The notes under the pieces: model-generated
Seen by the model: only the letters and a program-made list of their open reading frames with translations
Told to the model about the DNA's origin: nothing
The model's database searches: none
Program-made: the position numbers and the translations under genes
Source: a virus
Direction: 5' to 3' (one strand)
Virus record (IMG/VR): IMGVR_UViG_3300042381_000237
Span: 1 to 23,576 of that record
Length of the DNA stretch: 23,576 nt
Shown here: in pieces, positions 1 to 5,896 of the stretch
How positions within the stretch are numbered: the first letter of the stretch is position 1
Layout: each line of letters starts with the position of its first letter

Positions 1-2
1 TG

Positions 3-116
3 CTGGCCCACATTGCCGAGACCTTGAGCAATTCCGCACTGGCGGAAAAGTACGGCGTTCATCCACGCACCATTGAGAAGGTGCTGTCTTATGAGACTTG
101 GAGCCACATCAAATGA
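3..116 (+). CDS. C-terminal end of a helix-turn-helix DNA-binding protein (partial)
   Basis: An open frame enters from the left edge and stops at 114-116. The 37 visible residues contain a helix-turn-helix-like stretch, with SNSALAEKYGV as helix, turn and start of the recognition helix, followed by HPRTIEKVLSYETW. The layout 'LAxKYGVxxxTIxxVLxxxTW' is common at the ends of small phage regulators and of some HNH endonucleases, where it binds DNA. The rest of the protein lies outside the window, so which of these it belongs to cannot be told. Its stop overlaps the start of the next gene (ATGA at 113-116), so it is the upstream member of the same operon. Confidence 0.7.
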   Translation: MAHIAETLSNSALAEKYGVHPRTIEKVLSYETWSHIK

Positions 117-1087
117 GTGCAATCCCAATCCCCGACGAGGTAGCCGCGGCCATCGACGCCGCCCACGAACGCCAGGTCGAGCTACCAAGGTCGCACCTCG
201 GTGCCAGCCAACTTGGTCACTCCTGTGATAGGTGGCTGTGGCTGTCCTTCCGCTGGGCGGTGCGCGAGCCTTTCCCTGGTCGCATCCTGCGCTTGTTTCG
301 GCGGGGCCGGCTGGAGGAGGCCACCATAGCGGCGGACCTCAAAGCGATTGGGATTGAGATACACAGCACCGAGGGCGACCAAGCCCGGGTTGATTTTGGC
401 TCGCACGTCTCCGGCAGTCTGGATGGCATCATCGAGTCTGGCGTGCCTGGAGCCCCGAAGGCTCGGCACATCTTCGAGGCCAAGACGCACAGCAAGAAAT
501 CGTTTGACGATCTGGTCAAGCACGGCGTCGAGAAATCCAAGCCAGTCCATGCCGCCCAAATGCAAACGTACATGCACGGCACGAACATTGACCGCGCCCT
601 GTACTTTGCAGTCTGCAAAGACGATGACCGCATCTACACCGAGCGTTTGCGCGCAAGTCACACCGAGGCCGAGCGCCTGATTGCTCGCGGGCATCGCATT
701 GCTCTGGCGGACAGGATGCCCGAGCCCTTGTCCAGCAACCCAAGTTGGTACGAGTGCAAGTTCTGTGCGGCGCATGATTTCTGCCACGGCAGCAAGAAGA
801 CCAAGGAGGTCAACTGCCGAACCTGCGCCCACAGCACGGCGGAGCCCTCCACGCCAGACAGCGATGCGCACTGGACATGCGCACGATTCGACCGCAGCGT
901 GATCCCTATCGCCACGCAATACACCGGATGTGACAGCCATGTTCTGCACCCTGACCTAGTGCCATGGCAGCGACTGGACGGGCCGGATGCCTGGACGGCT
1001 ATCTATCTCATTGATGGGCGGGAAGTCGCGAATGGGGAGGGGGATGCGAATGTGTTTGGGTCTCGGGAGTTGCTGAATGCTCCGTGA
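113..1087 (+). CDS. PD-(D/E)XK nuclease, Cas4/RecB-like, with candidate Fe-S cysteines
   Basis: This 324-residue protein is a probable DNA exonuclease or endonuclease of the PD-(D/E)XK superfamily. Visible motifs are the GSLDG motif (D104), FEAK (E122, K124) and the downstream QMQTYM helix (Q149). A single cysteine near the N-terminus (C38, in SCDRW) and a later cluster CKFCAAHDFC match the split cysteine arrangement that holds a 4Fe-4S cluster in Cas4/AddB-type nucleases. A further NCRTCAH...WTCARF group near residue 225-260 may bind zinc. The ATG at 113 overlaps the previous stop and is preferred to an in-frame TTG at 98. It overlaps the helicase by 11 bases, so the two are probably co-translated and may work together in end processing, recombination or replication. 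Nuclease fold is fairly sure; the Fe-S cluster is inferred from spacing. Confidence 0.85.
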   Translation: MSAIPIPDEVAAAIDAAHERQVELPRSHLGASQLGHSCDRWLWLSFRWAVREPFPGRILRLFRRGRLEEATIAADLKAIGIEIHSTEGDQARVDFGSHVSGSLDGIIESGVPGAPKARHIFEAKTHSKKSFDDLVKHGVEKSKPVHAAQMQTYMHGTNIDRALYFAVCKDDDRIYTERLRASHTEAERLIARGHRIALADRMPEPLSSNPSWYECKFCAAHDFCHGSKKTKEVNCRTCAHSTAEPSTPDSDAHWTCARFDRSVIPIATQYTGCDSHVLHPDLVPWQRLDGPDAWTAIYLIDGREVANGEGDANVFGSRELLNAP

Positions 1088-2684
1088 CTACCAACAGCGC
1101 ACAATAGACCAGCTCTACTCCTGGTTCGATCACAACGCCACCGGCAATCCCTGCCTGGTGCTGCCCACCGGCTCGGGCAAGAGCCACATCATTGCAGCGC
1201 TGTGCAAGCGAGTGCTTCAGGAGTGGCCTGACAGCCAGATTCTGATGTTGACCCACGTCAAGGAATTGATAGAGCAGAACGTGGAGAAGTTGCGCCAGCA
1301 CTGGCCGGATGTGCCGGTGGGCATCTACAGCGCCAGCATCGGCAAGAAGCAGCTTGGCGAGCCTATTACGTTTGCCGGCATCCAGTCGGTACGCAAGAAG
1401 GCCGCGCTGCTGGGCCACATTGACCTGGTGCTGGTAGACGAGTGCCACCTGATTGCTCACAAGGATCAAGGCGGCTATCGGACACTCCTATCGGACATCT
1501 ATCGGACAAACCCAGCGGTCAGGGTGATAGGTTTGACCGCCACGCCGTACCGCCTCGGCCACGGAATGATTACCGACGAGCCGGCCATCTTCAAGGAACT
1601 CATCGAGCCCACGAACATCCTTGAACTGGTGCGCCTCGGCCACCTAGCGCCGCTACGCTCTAAGCACACCACGGCCCAGCTGGACACTAGCGGGGTTCAC
1701 AAGCGTGGCGGGGAGTTCATCGAGGCCGAGTTGCAGGCCGCAGTAGACACAGCAGATCAAAACAATTCTGTTGTGCGCGAGATCATCAAGCTGGCCGGGG
1801 ACCGCAAGGCCTGGCTGGCCTTCTGCAGCGGCGTCCAACATGCCTGGAACATTTGCGACAAACTCAACGAGTTGGGCATCGTTGCCGATTGCATCACCGG
1901 CGCTACTTCCAGAAAAGAACGCGAGCGCATCATCGGCGAATTCAAGGCGGGCCGCATCCGTTGCCTGACCAACGCCAATGTCTTGACCACCGGGTTTGAT
2001 TACCCGGACATTGACCTAATCGCCATGCTGCGGCCTACCATGTCGCCAGGCCTCTACGTCCAGATGGCGGGCCGGGGTTTGCGACCCAAGAGCCATACCG
2101 ATCATTGCTTGGTGCTAGATTTTGCAGCAGTAGTGGCAACCCACGGCCCCATCACCCATGTCCGACCGCCGAACAAGAAGGGCGACAAGGAAGGCGCAGC
2201 GCCAGTAAAGGTATGCGACAACTGCCAGGAACTCTGCGCCCTGGCGGCCCGTGTATGCCCTGCCTGCGGGCATCCGTTCCCGGAGCCTGAAGTTAAGAAG
2301 CTCAAGCTCCAGAACGATGACATTATGGGGTTGGCGGGCAAAGAGATGGAGGTGACTGCCTGGCGCTGGCGCAAGCATCTCAGCCGAGCCAGCGGGCAGG
2401 AGATGTTGATGGTCACCTATTACGGCGCGTTGTCCGATGCGCCAGTGAGCGAATACATGCCGATCAACAATCCAGGCTATGCGGGCGAGAAGGCCAGGCG
2501 GACTGTGGCAGAGATCGCTTCGGGTGCCGATGTGCTTGTGTCCGACCTCTACAACCCGCTGGACGTGGTGGCCGACATTCTTTCCTGCGGCGAGCCGCCA
2601 GACATGATCGAGTTCAAGATGGACGGTAAATATCACCGTGTTCTTCAAAGAAAATGGAAGCTAGATGCGCCACAAACAGCCTGA
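1077..2684 (+). CDS. SF2 DEAD/DEAH-type helicase with zinc ribbon
   Basis: A 535-residue ATP-dependent superfamily 2 helicase. It starts with LRDYQQ (Q-like motif), followed by Walker A PTGSGKS (30-36), DECH motif II (120-123), TATP motif III (153-156) and QMAGRGLRP motif VI (328-336). A four-cysteine zinc ribbon follows (C379, C382, C393, C396), then a roughly 135-residue C-terminal part that I do not recognise. The layout resembles phage and bacterial RadD/UvsW-like helicases that remodel branched DNA. The ATG at 1077 lies inside the end of the nuclease gene, so translation is likely coupled. With a PD-(D/E)XK nuclease upstream and a VRR-NUC nuclease downstream, a role in recombination or fork processing is the simplest reading. 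The exact substrate is not shown by sequence. Confidence 0.92.
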   Translation: MLRDYQQRTIDQLYSWFDHNATGNPCLVLPTGSGKSHIIAALCKRVLQEWPDSQILMLTHVKELIEQNVEKLRQHWPDVPVGIYSASIGKKQLGEPITFAGIQSVRKKAALLGHIDLVLVDECHLIAHKDQGGYRTLLSDIYRTNPAVRVIGLTATPYRLGHGMITDEPAIFKELIEPTNILELVRLGHLAPLRSKHTTAQLDTSGVHKRGGEFIEAELQAAVDTADQNNSVVREIIKLAGDRKAWLAFCSGVQHAWNICDKLNELGIVADCITGATSRKERERIIGEFKAGRIRCLTNANVLTTGFDYPDIDLIAMLRPTMSPGLYVQMAGRGLRPKSHTDHCLVLDFAAVVATHGPITHVRPPNKKGDKEGAAPVKVCDNCQELCALAARVCPACGHPFPEPEVKKLKLQNDDIMGLAGKEMEVTAWRWRKHLSRASGQEMLMVTYYGALSDAPVSEYMPINNPGYAGEKARRTVAEIASGADVLVSDLYNPLDVVADILSCGEPPDMIEFKMDGKYHRVLQRKWKLDAPQTA

Positions 2685-2856
2685 GATCGTGACGATCTAC
2701 TACAAGATGCTCGAGGCCGGCCCGCCCAAGTGCTGCCACAGCTGCGAGATGTATGGCACGGACGGCCTGTGCGTGGAGTTCTTCAAAGAGCCGCCGGAGG
2801 ACTTCGCCGCCACGCCGGATGCTTGCAACAAGTGGGTGATGGACCTGCCCTTCTGA
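2665..2856 (+). CDS. Small Cys-rich protein, probably zinc-binding
   Basis: 63 residues, with a cysteine pattern CCHSCEMYGTDGLC followed by FFKEPPEDF and a closing ACNKW. Two close cysteines, a third about eight residues on and a fourth near a terminal tryptophan suggest a small zinc-binding knuckle. Proteins with this 'CxxC...C.xF...P.dF....C.xW' look occur next to phage replication nucleases, but I know no established function. It overlaps the helicase gene by 20 bases and the VRR-NUC gene by one base (TGATG), so it belongs to the DNA-processing cassette and could be an accessory or protein-protein adapter. Confidence 0.75.
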   Translation: MRHKQPEIVTIYYKMLEAGPPKCCHSCEMYGTDGLCVEFFKEPPEDFAATPDACNKWVMDLPF

Positions 2857-3191
2857 TGAAAACAGAACACGAAGAGCAGCGCGAGCTGGTGCAGTGGATC
2901 CGCCAGGCCTGCGGGGTGCGGGTCTTTGCGATCCCGAACGGTGGCCTGAGAGGCATCGCCGCGGCTGGCCGTTTGAAGGCCGAAGGCGTATCGGCTGGCG
3001 TGCCTGACCTGTTCGTGCCGGCCTGGCTGCTCTGGATCGAGATGAAGCGGGAGAAGGGCGGCAGCGTCTCGTCGGAGCAGCAGAGCTGGCACGACTACCT
3101 GCGCAACCTGGGGCACCATGTGGTCGTCGGGCGAGGGCAGGAAGATGCTAAAGAAAAGATGCGAAACCTAGGGTTTGTACCTAGAATTTGA
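2856..3191 (+). CDS. VRR-NUC domain nuclease
   Basis: A 111-residue stand-alone VRR-NUC domain, the small PD-(D/E)XK-type nuclease fold found in phages and at the C-terminus of eukaryotic FAN1. The sequence shows the family's landmarks in order: N-terminal E5/Q8, IPNGG (27-30), AGVPD with catalytic D51, IEMK with E62 and K64, the SSEQQSWHDYL helix, and a closing GHHVVVGRGQEDA. Stand-alone members are metal-dependent DNases, and some cut Holliday junctions. The start ATG overlaps the previous stop. It ends the first operon segment, before a short gap. Family assignment is strong; junction-resolving activity is inferred from relatives. Confidence 0.9.
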   Translation: MKTEHEEQRELVQWIRQACGVRVFAIPNGGLRGIAAAGRLKAEGVSAGVPDLFVPAWLLWIEMKREKGGSVSSEQQSWHDYLRNLGHHVVVGRGQEDAKEKMRNLGFVPRI

Positions 3192-3248
3192 TGCTTTTTT
3201 TTAGGTAATATCCTTCTCACACCAACCCGCAACCGGACCGGAGCCAAC
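3192..3248 (+). promoter_or_regulatory. Short intergenic region with T-tract and possible -10 box
   Basis: This 57-base gap is the largest in the left block. It holds a run of eight T (3195-3202), a TAATAT hexamer at 3206-3211 that resembles a sigma70 -10 box, and a GGAG ribosome binding site six bases before the ATG at 3249. No convincing -35 box sits 16-18 bases upstream. A weak five-base hairpin (AAACC/GGTTT, 3164-3176) precedes the T-tract. It could be a promoter, a weak terminator or both; I cannot decide from sequence. Confidence 0.3.
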
Positions 3249-3608
3249 ATGAACCTTAAAAAACTTGACGAATGCCGCCAGGCCTTTACCGCTGCTGAGG
3301 CCGCAGCGTATGACAGTCTTGGGAATGTCATCAACGCCGCCGCCCTGCAAGACTTTAGCCGCGCGTCGGATGCGCTGGCAGATGCCAATTTCAACGCGCC
3401 AGCCAAGGCCGACGCCACCGGTCGCCAGTGGCGTTTAGCCGGCTTTGCGGCGCACGCCGAGCTGTGGCGCGCTGACGACGCCAAATTGATGGCGCACGGC
3501 TGGGCAGTGTGCGGTCACGGCGATGAGCCGGATCACGCAACGTGGTCCACGACAACCACCGAGGCCATTGCGCGTCAGTGGTTTGCTCAACGTGTGCCTT
3601 TCTTTTGA
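3249..3608 (+). CDS. Hypothetical phage protein, mostly helical
   Basis: 119 residues that I do not recognise. The first half is alanine-rich and predicted helical by composition (AFTAAEAAAYDSL, ASDALADANF). The second half carries a histidine- and tryptophan-bearing stretch (WRLAGFAAHAELW, HGWAVCGHGDEPDHATW) and ends in FAQRVPFF. No signal peptide or membrane span is visible. The start is backed by GGAG at a six-base spacing and by being the first ATG after the gap at 3192-3248, so it probably opens a second transcription or translation unit that leads into the small-gene run and lysis cassette. Confidence 0.75.
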   Translation: MNLKKLDECRQAFTAAEAAAYDSLGNVINAAALQDFSRASDALADANFNAPAKADATGRQWRLAGFAAHAELWRADDAKLMAHGWAVCGHGDEPDHATWSTTTTEAIARQWFAQRVPFF

Positions 3609-3619
3609 ACCACAACCCA

Positions 3620-3638
3620 GCCCGGCCCAGCGCCGGGC
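3620..3638 (+). promoter_or_regulatory. GC hairpin just upstream of a strong ribosome binding site
   Basis: GCCCGGC (3620-3626) and GCCGGGC (3632-3638) form a perfect seven-base stem with a five-base loop. It lies between two genes, three bases before AAGGAG at 3642-3647. There is no T-tract after it, so it is not a standard terminator. It may protect the transcript end or tune translation of the membrane peptide that follows. Confidence 0.4.
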
Positions 3639-3652
3639 ACCAAGGAGCCCCC

Positions 3653-3727
3653 ATGATCCAAGACACCCTCTTCGCCGCAGCCCTCGGGCTTGCTGGCGCC
3701 CTGTTTCTCTTCCTGGCGCTGTCATGA
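3653..3727 (+). CDS. 24-residue single-span membrane peptide
   Basis: A micro-gene with a strong AAGGAG ribosome binding site five bases before its ATG. The peptide begins MIQDTLF and is then almost entirely hydrophobic (AAALGLAGALFLFLALS), so it is probably one membrane span of about 18 residues with a very short N-terminal tail. Its stop overlaps the start of the next gene (ATGA, 3724-3727), which is the pattern of a real translated gene in this operon. It could be a holin-related or inner-membrane effector peptide; the only firm evidence is the hydrophobic segment, the ribosome binding site and the coupling. Confidence 0.6.
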   Translation: MIQDTLFAAALGLAGALFLFLALS

Positions 3728-4002
3728 ACGGCGCCCCACCCTGCTCGCTGGACAGCGTGGAGTTCGTCTACAACATAGACGACGTGGACCAGCCCTTGGT
3801 CTGCCACCTTGATTACGAGCCCGAGTGCGCAGGCCACGGGGATCACCCCGATTACCCAAGCACCATGTGCTTGGCGGCGGCGTACATCAAGGATGTTGAC
3901 ATTCTGGGCCTCCTGAGCCCCGACAAGATCGAGGCAATCGAACTGCTCGCCCTTGATGAGCAGGAACGATTTGATGGCGATGGTGGGTACGATGAAGAAT
4001 AA
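3724..4002 (+). CDS. Hypothetical acidic phage protein
   Basis: 92 residues, strongly acidic, with no domain I recognise. It includes VEFVYNIDDVDQP, paired Cys/His residues (CHLDYEPECAGHGDHPDYPSTMC) that could bind a metal, and an acidic C-terminus ending GDGGYDEE. The ATG at 3724 overlaps the stop of the membrane peptide and is preferred to upstream in-frame starts that would overlap earlier genes. It is soluble by composition. Position in a compact run of small genes before lysis suggests an accessory, host-directed role, which is inference only. Confidence 0.7.
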   Translation: MNGAPPCSLDSVEFVYNIDDVDQPLVCHLDYEPECAGHGDHPDYPSTMCLAAAYIKDVDILGLLSPDKIEAIELLALDEQERFDGDGGYDEE

Positions 4003-4195
4003 GCCGCCGCCGAGCATCGGATGGTGGCCCACTGGCGAGCACAAGGTGCGCTGGTGGAACGGCGAGTACTGGTCGTGGACTTGCCTGGACAGCGACAACG
4101 AGTACTGGATAGCGCGGTACAGCGCCAGGGAATCAACCGATGACGTCAAGTGGTATCCACGGCCCGACTGGTGGCCAGAGAGGAGCAAGACATGA
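3974..4195 (+). CDS. Tryptophan-rich small hypothetical protein
   Basis: 73 residues from the ATG at 3974, chosen because AGGAA sits at 3962-3966, seven bases upstream. Alternatives are an earlier ATG at 3953 without a good site and a later one at 3992. The core is unusually rich in Trp, Tyr and charged residues (GWWPTGEHKVRWWNGEYWSW, YWIARYSAR, KWYPRPDWWPE). This repeated W-G-E-x-W/WW pattern is seen in small phage proteins of unknown function and suggests a compact beta fold binding a ligand or protein. It overlaps the previous gene by 29 bases and the next by four (ATGA). Confidence 0.7.
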   Translation: MAMVGTMKNKPPPSIGWWPTGEHKVRWWNGEYWSWTCLDSDNEYWIARYSARESTDDVKWYPRPDWWPERSKT

Positions 4196-4299
4196 GCGAG
4201 GATGACGATCTCAAGTATTACCGAGCGATGTTCAGGAACAGCCTGTGGTGGTCTGTTGCGCTTGTGGCAATGTTTGCGCTGATTGCGTGGCTGGTATGA
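4192..4299 (+). CDS. 35-residue single-span membrane protein
   Basis: Begins with a charged tail MSEDDDLKYYRAMFRN and ends in one hydrophobic span (SLWWSVALVAMFALIAWLV). That makes a small tail-anchored inner-membrane protein with an acidic-then-basic cytoplasmic end. Both ends overlap neighbours by four bases (ATGA at 4192-4195 and 4296-4299), and an AGAGAGGAG purine run just upstream can serve as ribosome binding site. It could belong to the lysis functions downstream or be a membrane-acting accessory peptide. No family is recognised. Confidence 0.65.
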   Translation: MSEDDDLKYYRAMFRNSLWWSVALVAMFALIAWLV

Positions 4300-4427
4300 A
4301 GCTAATGGCCTGGATGATCCTTGAAAGCAATGTCTGCATCCTGATCACTAGGCGCAGAAAAGAGATGCAATACTGGGCCGACCTTGGGTGCGTTGCAACA
4401 CCGCTCTATGCGCTGCCCTCTGTGTAA
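4296..4427 (+). CDS. Small hypothetical protein, 43 residues
   Basis: Starts at the ATG that overlaps the previous stop and overlaps the next gene by 20 bases. The N-terminal half is weakly hydrophobic (MKLMAWMILESNVCILI) and is followed by a basic patch TRRRKEM and a neutral tail. The hydrophobic stretch is broken by E and N, so a true membrane span is doubtful. I do not recognise it. Support comes mainly from the unbroken coupling of reading frames in this stretch. Confidence 0.5.
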   Translation: MKLMAWMILESNVCILITRRRKEMQYWADLGCVATPLYALPSV

Positions 4428-4665
4428 CGCACCGACCAGCGTGGTATCAACTCGCCACCAGCCCAACAACACAACCCGAAGGAGATACGAATGCTTCAAC
4501 AACCACCGGTTCAGCACAATCGAACGACACGCCGTTTTCCCAGGTCGCTCGAAGAAGCCTTTGGCGGCGACGGTTACGCCATCACCCACTACCGAAACCG
4601 ATGGTCGTGGTTCAACCGAGCCGTTGCCTTCAGTGTCTGGGTACTGGCGATGGCTTACGGGGTGA
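4408..4665 (+). CDS. NrdR-like zinc-ribbon protein
   Basis: 85 residues from the ATG at 4408. The first 40 show the zinc-ribbon seen at the N-terminus of NrdR-type regulators and in small phage relatives: MRCPLC, then TRRRYEC, NNHRFSTIE. C3, C6, C29 and H33 are likely zinc ligands. The ATP-cone domain of true NrdR is absent, so this is not a full ribonucleotide-reductase repressor. The remaining 45 residues are low-complexity and may be an unconserved extension. The gene overlaps the next ORF by 175 bases. Its conserved RRRYEC codons contain that ORF's ribosome binding site and start. No strong site precedes 4408, so translation may depend on the upstream gene. Confidence 0.6.
   Translation: MRCPLCNAPTSVVSTRHQPNNTTRRRYECFNNHRFSTIERHAVFPGRSKKPLAATVTPSPTTETDGRGSTEPLPSVSGYWRWLTG
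4479..4484 (+). promoter_or_regulatory. Ribosome binding site inside the zinc-ribbon gene
   Basis: AAGGAG, six bases before the ATG at 4491. It is read as part of the RRRYEC codons of the overlapping zinc-ribbon frame, so one stretch of DNA serves both as conserved protein motif and as initiation signal. Confidence 0.65.
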
Positions 4666-4679
4666 CGCTATGGACCTGA
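4491..4679 (+). CDS. 62-residue membrane protein before the lysozyme gene
   Basis: Opens with a basic, proline-bearing N-terminus (RTTRRFPRSLEEAFGGDGYA) and closes with a hydrophobic span (AVAFSVWVLAMAYGVTLW). The 'RFPRSLxEAFG' start resembles small phage membrane proteins common in phages of Burkholderiales. It has the best ribosome binding site in this stretch (AAGGAG, six-base spacing), even though most of its length overlaps the zinc-ribbon frame. It overlaps the lysozyme start by ten bases. A holin, antiholin or other lysis-timing role is possible from position and the single span, but is not shown. Confidence 0.65.
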   Translation: MLQQPPVQHNRTTRRFPRSLEEAFGGDGYAITHYRNRWSWFNRAVAFSVWVLAMAYGVTLWT

Positions 4680-5089
4680 AGAGCCAACTGCTACGCGAAG
4701 AGGGCGCCGAGTCCTGCGCTTATCAGGACAGCCTCGGCTACTGGACCATCGGCGTGGGCCGGCTGATCGACTCGCGCAAGGGCGGCGGGTTGTCGCCAGA
4801 CGAGATCGACTTCTTGCTTGAGAACGACATTAAGCGCAACTACGAGGCGGTACTGGCTGCGCTGCCCTGGATGGAGAAGCTCAACGATGCCCGCCAGGCG
4901 GTGCTGATTGGCATGGCCTTTCAGATGGGCCTGAAGGGCCTGCTTCAGTTCAAGCGCACGCTCGGCAGCATCGAGGACGGCCACTACAGCGAGGCCGCGG
5001 CAGAGATGCTGGACAGCGCCTGGGCCAAGCAGACTTTTGGCCGGGCGGCCCGCATGGCCAAGCAGATGGAGACAGGCGAATGGCAATAG
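4670..5089 (+). CDS. Endolysin, T4-type lysozyme (GH24 muramidase)
   Basis: A 139-residue muramidase that cuts the MurNAc-GlcNAc bond of peptidoglycan to release progeny. The catalytic triad of T4 lysozyme is present at the same numbering: E11 (REEG), D20 (YQDSLGY) and T26 (YWTIGVGRLID). The rest matches the family: helical middle (LNDARQAVLIGMAFQMG) and C-terminal GRAARMAKQMETGEW. No signal peptide or signal-anchor is visible, so release to the periplasm should depend on a holin, and a holin candidate follows with a ten-base overlap. The upstream in-frame extension to 4388 is rejected because it has no motif and overlaps two other genes. Confidence 0.95.
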   Translation: MDLKSQLLREEGAESCAYQDSLGYWTIGVGRLIDSRKGGGLSPDEIDFLLENDIKRNYEAVLAALPWMEKLNDARQAVLIGMAFQMGLKGLLQFKRTLGSIEDGHYSEAAAEMLDSAWAKQTFGRAARMAKQMETGEWQ

Positions 5090-5463
5090 ACCCACTGACC
5101 GCAGGCGTCGAACTGGCGCAGACTGTCATCACCCGCATCTGGCCTGACAAGTCGCAGGCCGAGGCCGCGCAACTTGCCGCTCAGGTCGCCATTGTCCAGG
5201 GCCAACTCGATGTGAACCGCGCCGAGGCATCGAGCCCCAGCGCGTTCACCAGCGGTTGGCGCCCAGCCATTGGCTGGGTCTGCGCGTCGGCGCTGGCGTG
5301 TCAATATATCGCCAGGCCGCTGGTGCAGTGGACCGGAATAGTGCTCGACCATCCGTTGCCTGCGCTGCCTGGCATCGACGATAACCTCTGGGAGCTCATG
5401 CTCGGCATGCTCGGGCTTGGTGGGTTGCGTTCGCTGGAAAAAATTAAGGGGGTTGCATCGTGA
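5080..5463 (+). CDS. Three-span holin (Holin_3TM family)
   Basis: 127 residues. An amphipathic alanine/glutamine helix (SQAEAAQLAAQVAIVQGQLDV) leads into FTSGWRPAIGWVCASALACQYIARPLVQW, and after a short loop WELMLGMLGLGGLRSLEKIKGVA. The GWRPAIGWVCA and MLGLGGLRxxEK signatures are typical of the three-span holins first named for gene-transfer-agent release. It would form the inner-membrane lesion that lets the upstream lysozyme reach the cell wall. It starts inside the lysozyme gene and its stop overlaps the GTG of the next gene. No Rz/Rz1 spanin pair is recognisable nearby. Confidence 0.88.
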   Translation: MAIDPLTAGVELAQTVITRIWPDKSQAEAAQLAAQVAIVQGQLDVNRAEASSPSAFTSGWRPAIGWVCASALACQYIARPLVQWTGIVLDHPLPALPGIDDNLWELMLGMLGLGGLRSLEKIKGVAS

Positions 5464-5699
5464 CCGATGAACGCATTGCGGAACTGATGGGGTGGCGTTG
5501 GCCAACTAGCCTCCACCCTGACGACATGCTTGCCAAGGTGCGGGCCGTTGTACGCGAAGCAGTACGCACTGAAGGGGGTGAGACATTTGCAGACCGATGC
5601 AAGCTGGCAACGGACTGCCTGCCCCAGTCACCCTACCGGGTGATGCTGGAGAACCTGCATCGAGAGATGTTGGGCCTTAAGCAGAGGGTTGAGCCATGA
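5460..5699 (+). CDS. Hypothetical small protein, GTG start
   Basis: 79 residues starting at a GTG whose last bases overlap the stop of the holin (GTGA). Sequence is soluble and helical: TDERIAELMGWRWP, then DDMLAKVRAVVREAVRTEGGETFADRC, and LENLHREMLGLKQRVEP at the end. The opening 'DERIAELMG' resembles the opening of the next gene ('NERIRKLMEG'), which may point to a distant common origin. No known family. It sits first in a run of tiny coupled genes after the lysis cassette, a usual place for accessory genes. Confidence 0.65.
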   Translation: MTDERIAELMGWRWPTSLHPDDMLAKVRAVVREAVRTEGGETFADRCKLATDCLPQSPYRVMLENLHREMLGLKQRVEP

Positions 5700-5896
5700 A
5701 CGAACGAATTAGAAAACTAATGGAAGGGCTGTTCGACATTACGGTTGACAGTCGCGGAAGGGAGGAATGCACTGCCGACTACATCAACGTGCAGAAGTTC
5801 GCCGACCGTATCGTCCGGGAGTGCGCCGAGTTGAGCGTCAATTACGGGGGAAACGTCAAACTCTTAATCTGTAACCATTTTGGACTTGAGCCATGA
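5696..5896 (+). CDS. Hypothetical small protein
   Basis: 66 residues, start coupled to the previous stop (ATGA) with AGAGGGTTGAGCC just upstream as a possible ribosome binding site. The N-terminal half is charged (NERIRKLMEGLFDITVDSRGREECTADY), followed by FADRIVRECAELSVNY, a helix pattern often seen in small phage proteins, and a C-terminal LLICNHFGLEP. No membrane span or known domain. Function unknown. Confidence 0.65.
   Translation: MNERIRKLMEGLFDITVDSRGREECTADYINVQKFADRIVRECAELSVNYGGNVKLLICNHFGLEP

Noticed and set aside
182-949. Long minus-strand open frame opposite the PD-(D/E)XK nuclease gene
   Set aside because: It is a high-GC shadow of a clearly recognisable nuclease, with no motif and no place in an operon.
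113-1087. Nuclease with Cas4-like cysteines as part of a CRISPR system
   Set aside because: No cas1/cas2, no repeat array and a phage replication context; Cas4-like exonucleases are ordinary phage recombination proteins.
3164-3202. AAACC/GGTTT hairpin followed by T-tract as a terminator after the VRR-NUC gene
   Set aside because: The stem is only five bases, mostly A-T, and the T-tract starts about 18 bases after it, so it does not fit an intrinsic terminator.
4388-4669. Extended 233-residue version of the lysozyme frame
   Set aside because: The extension has no recognisable sequence, and the T4 lysozyme numbering of E11, D20 and T26 fixes the start at 4670.
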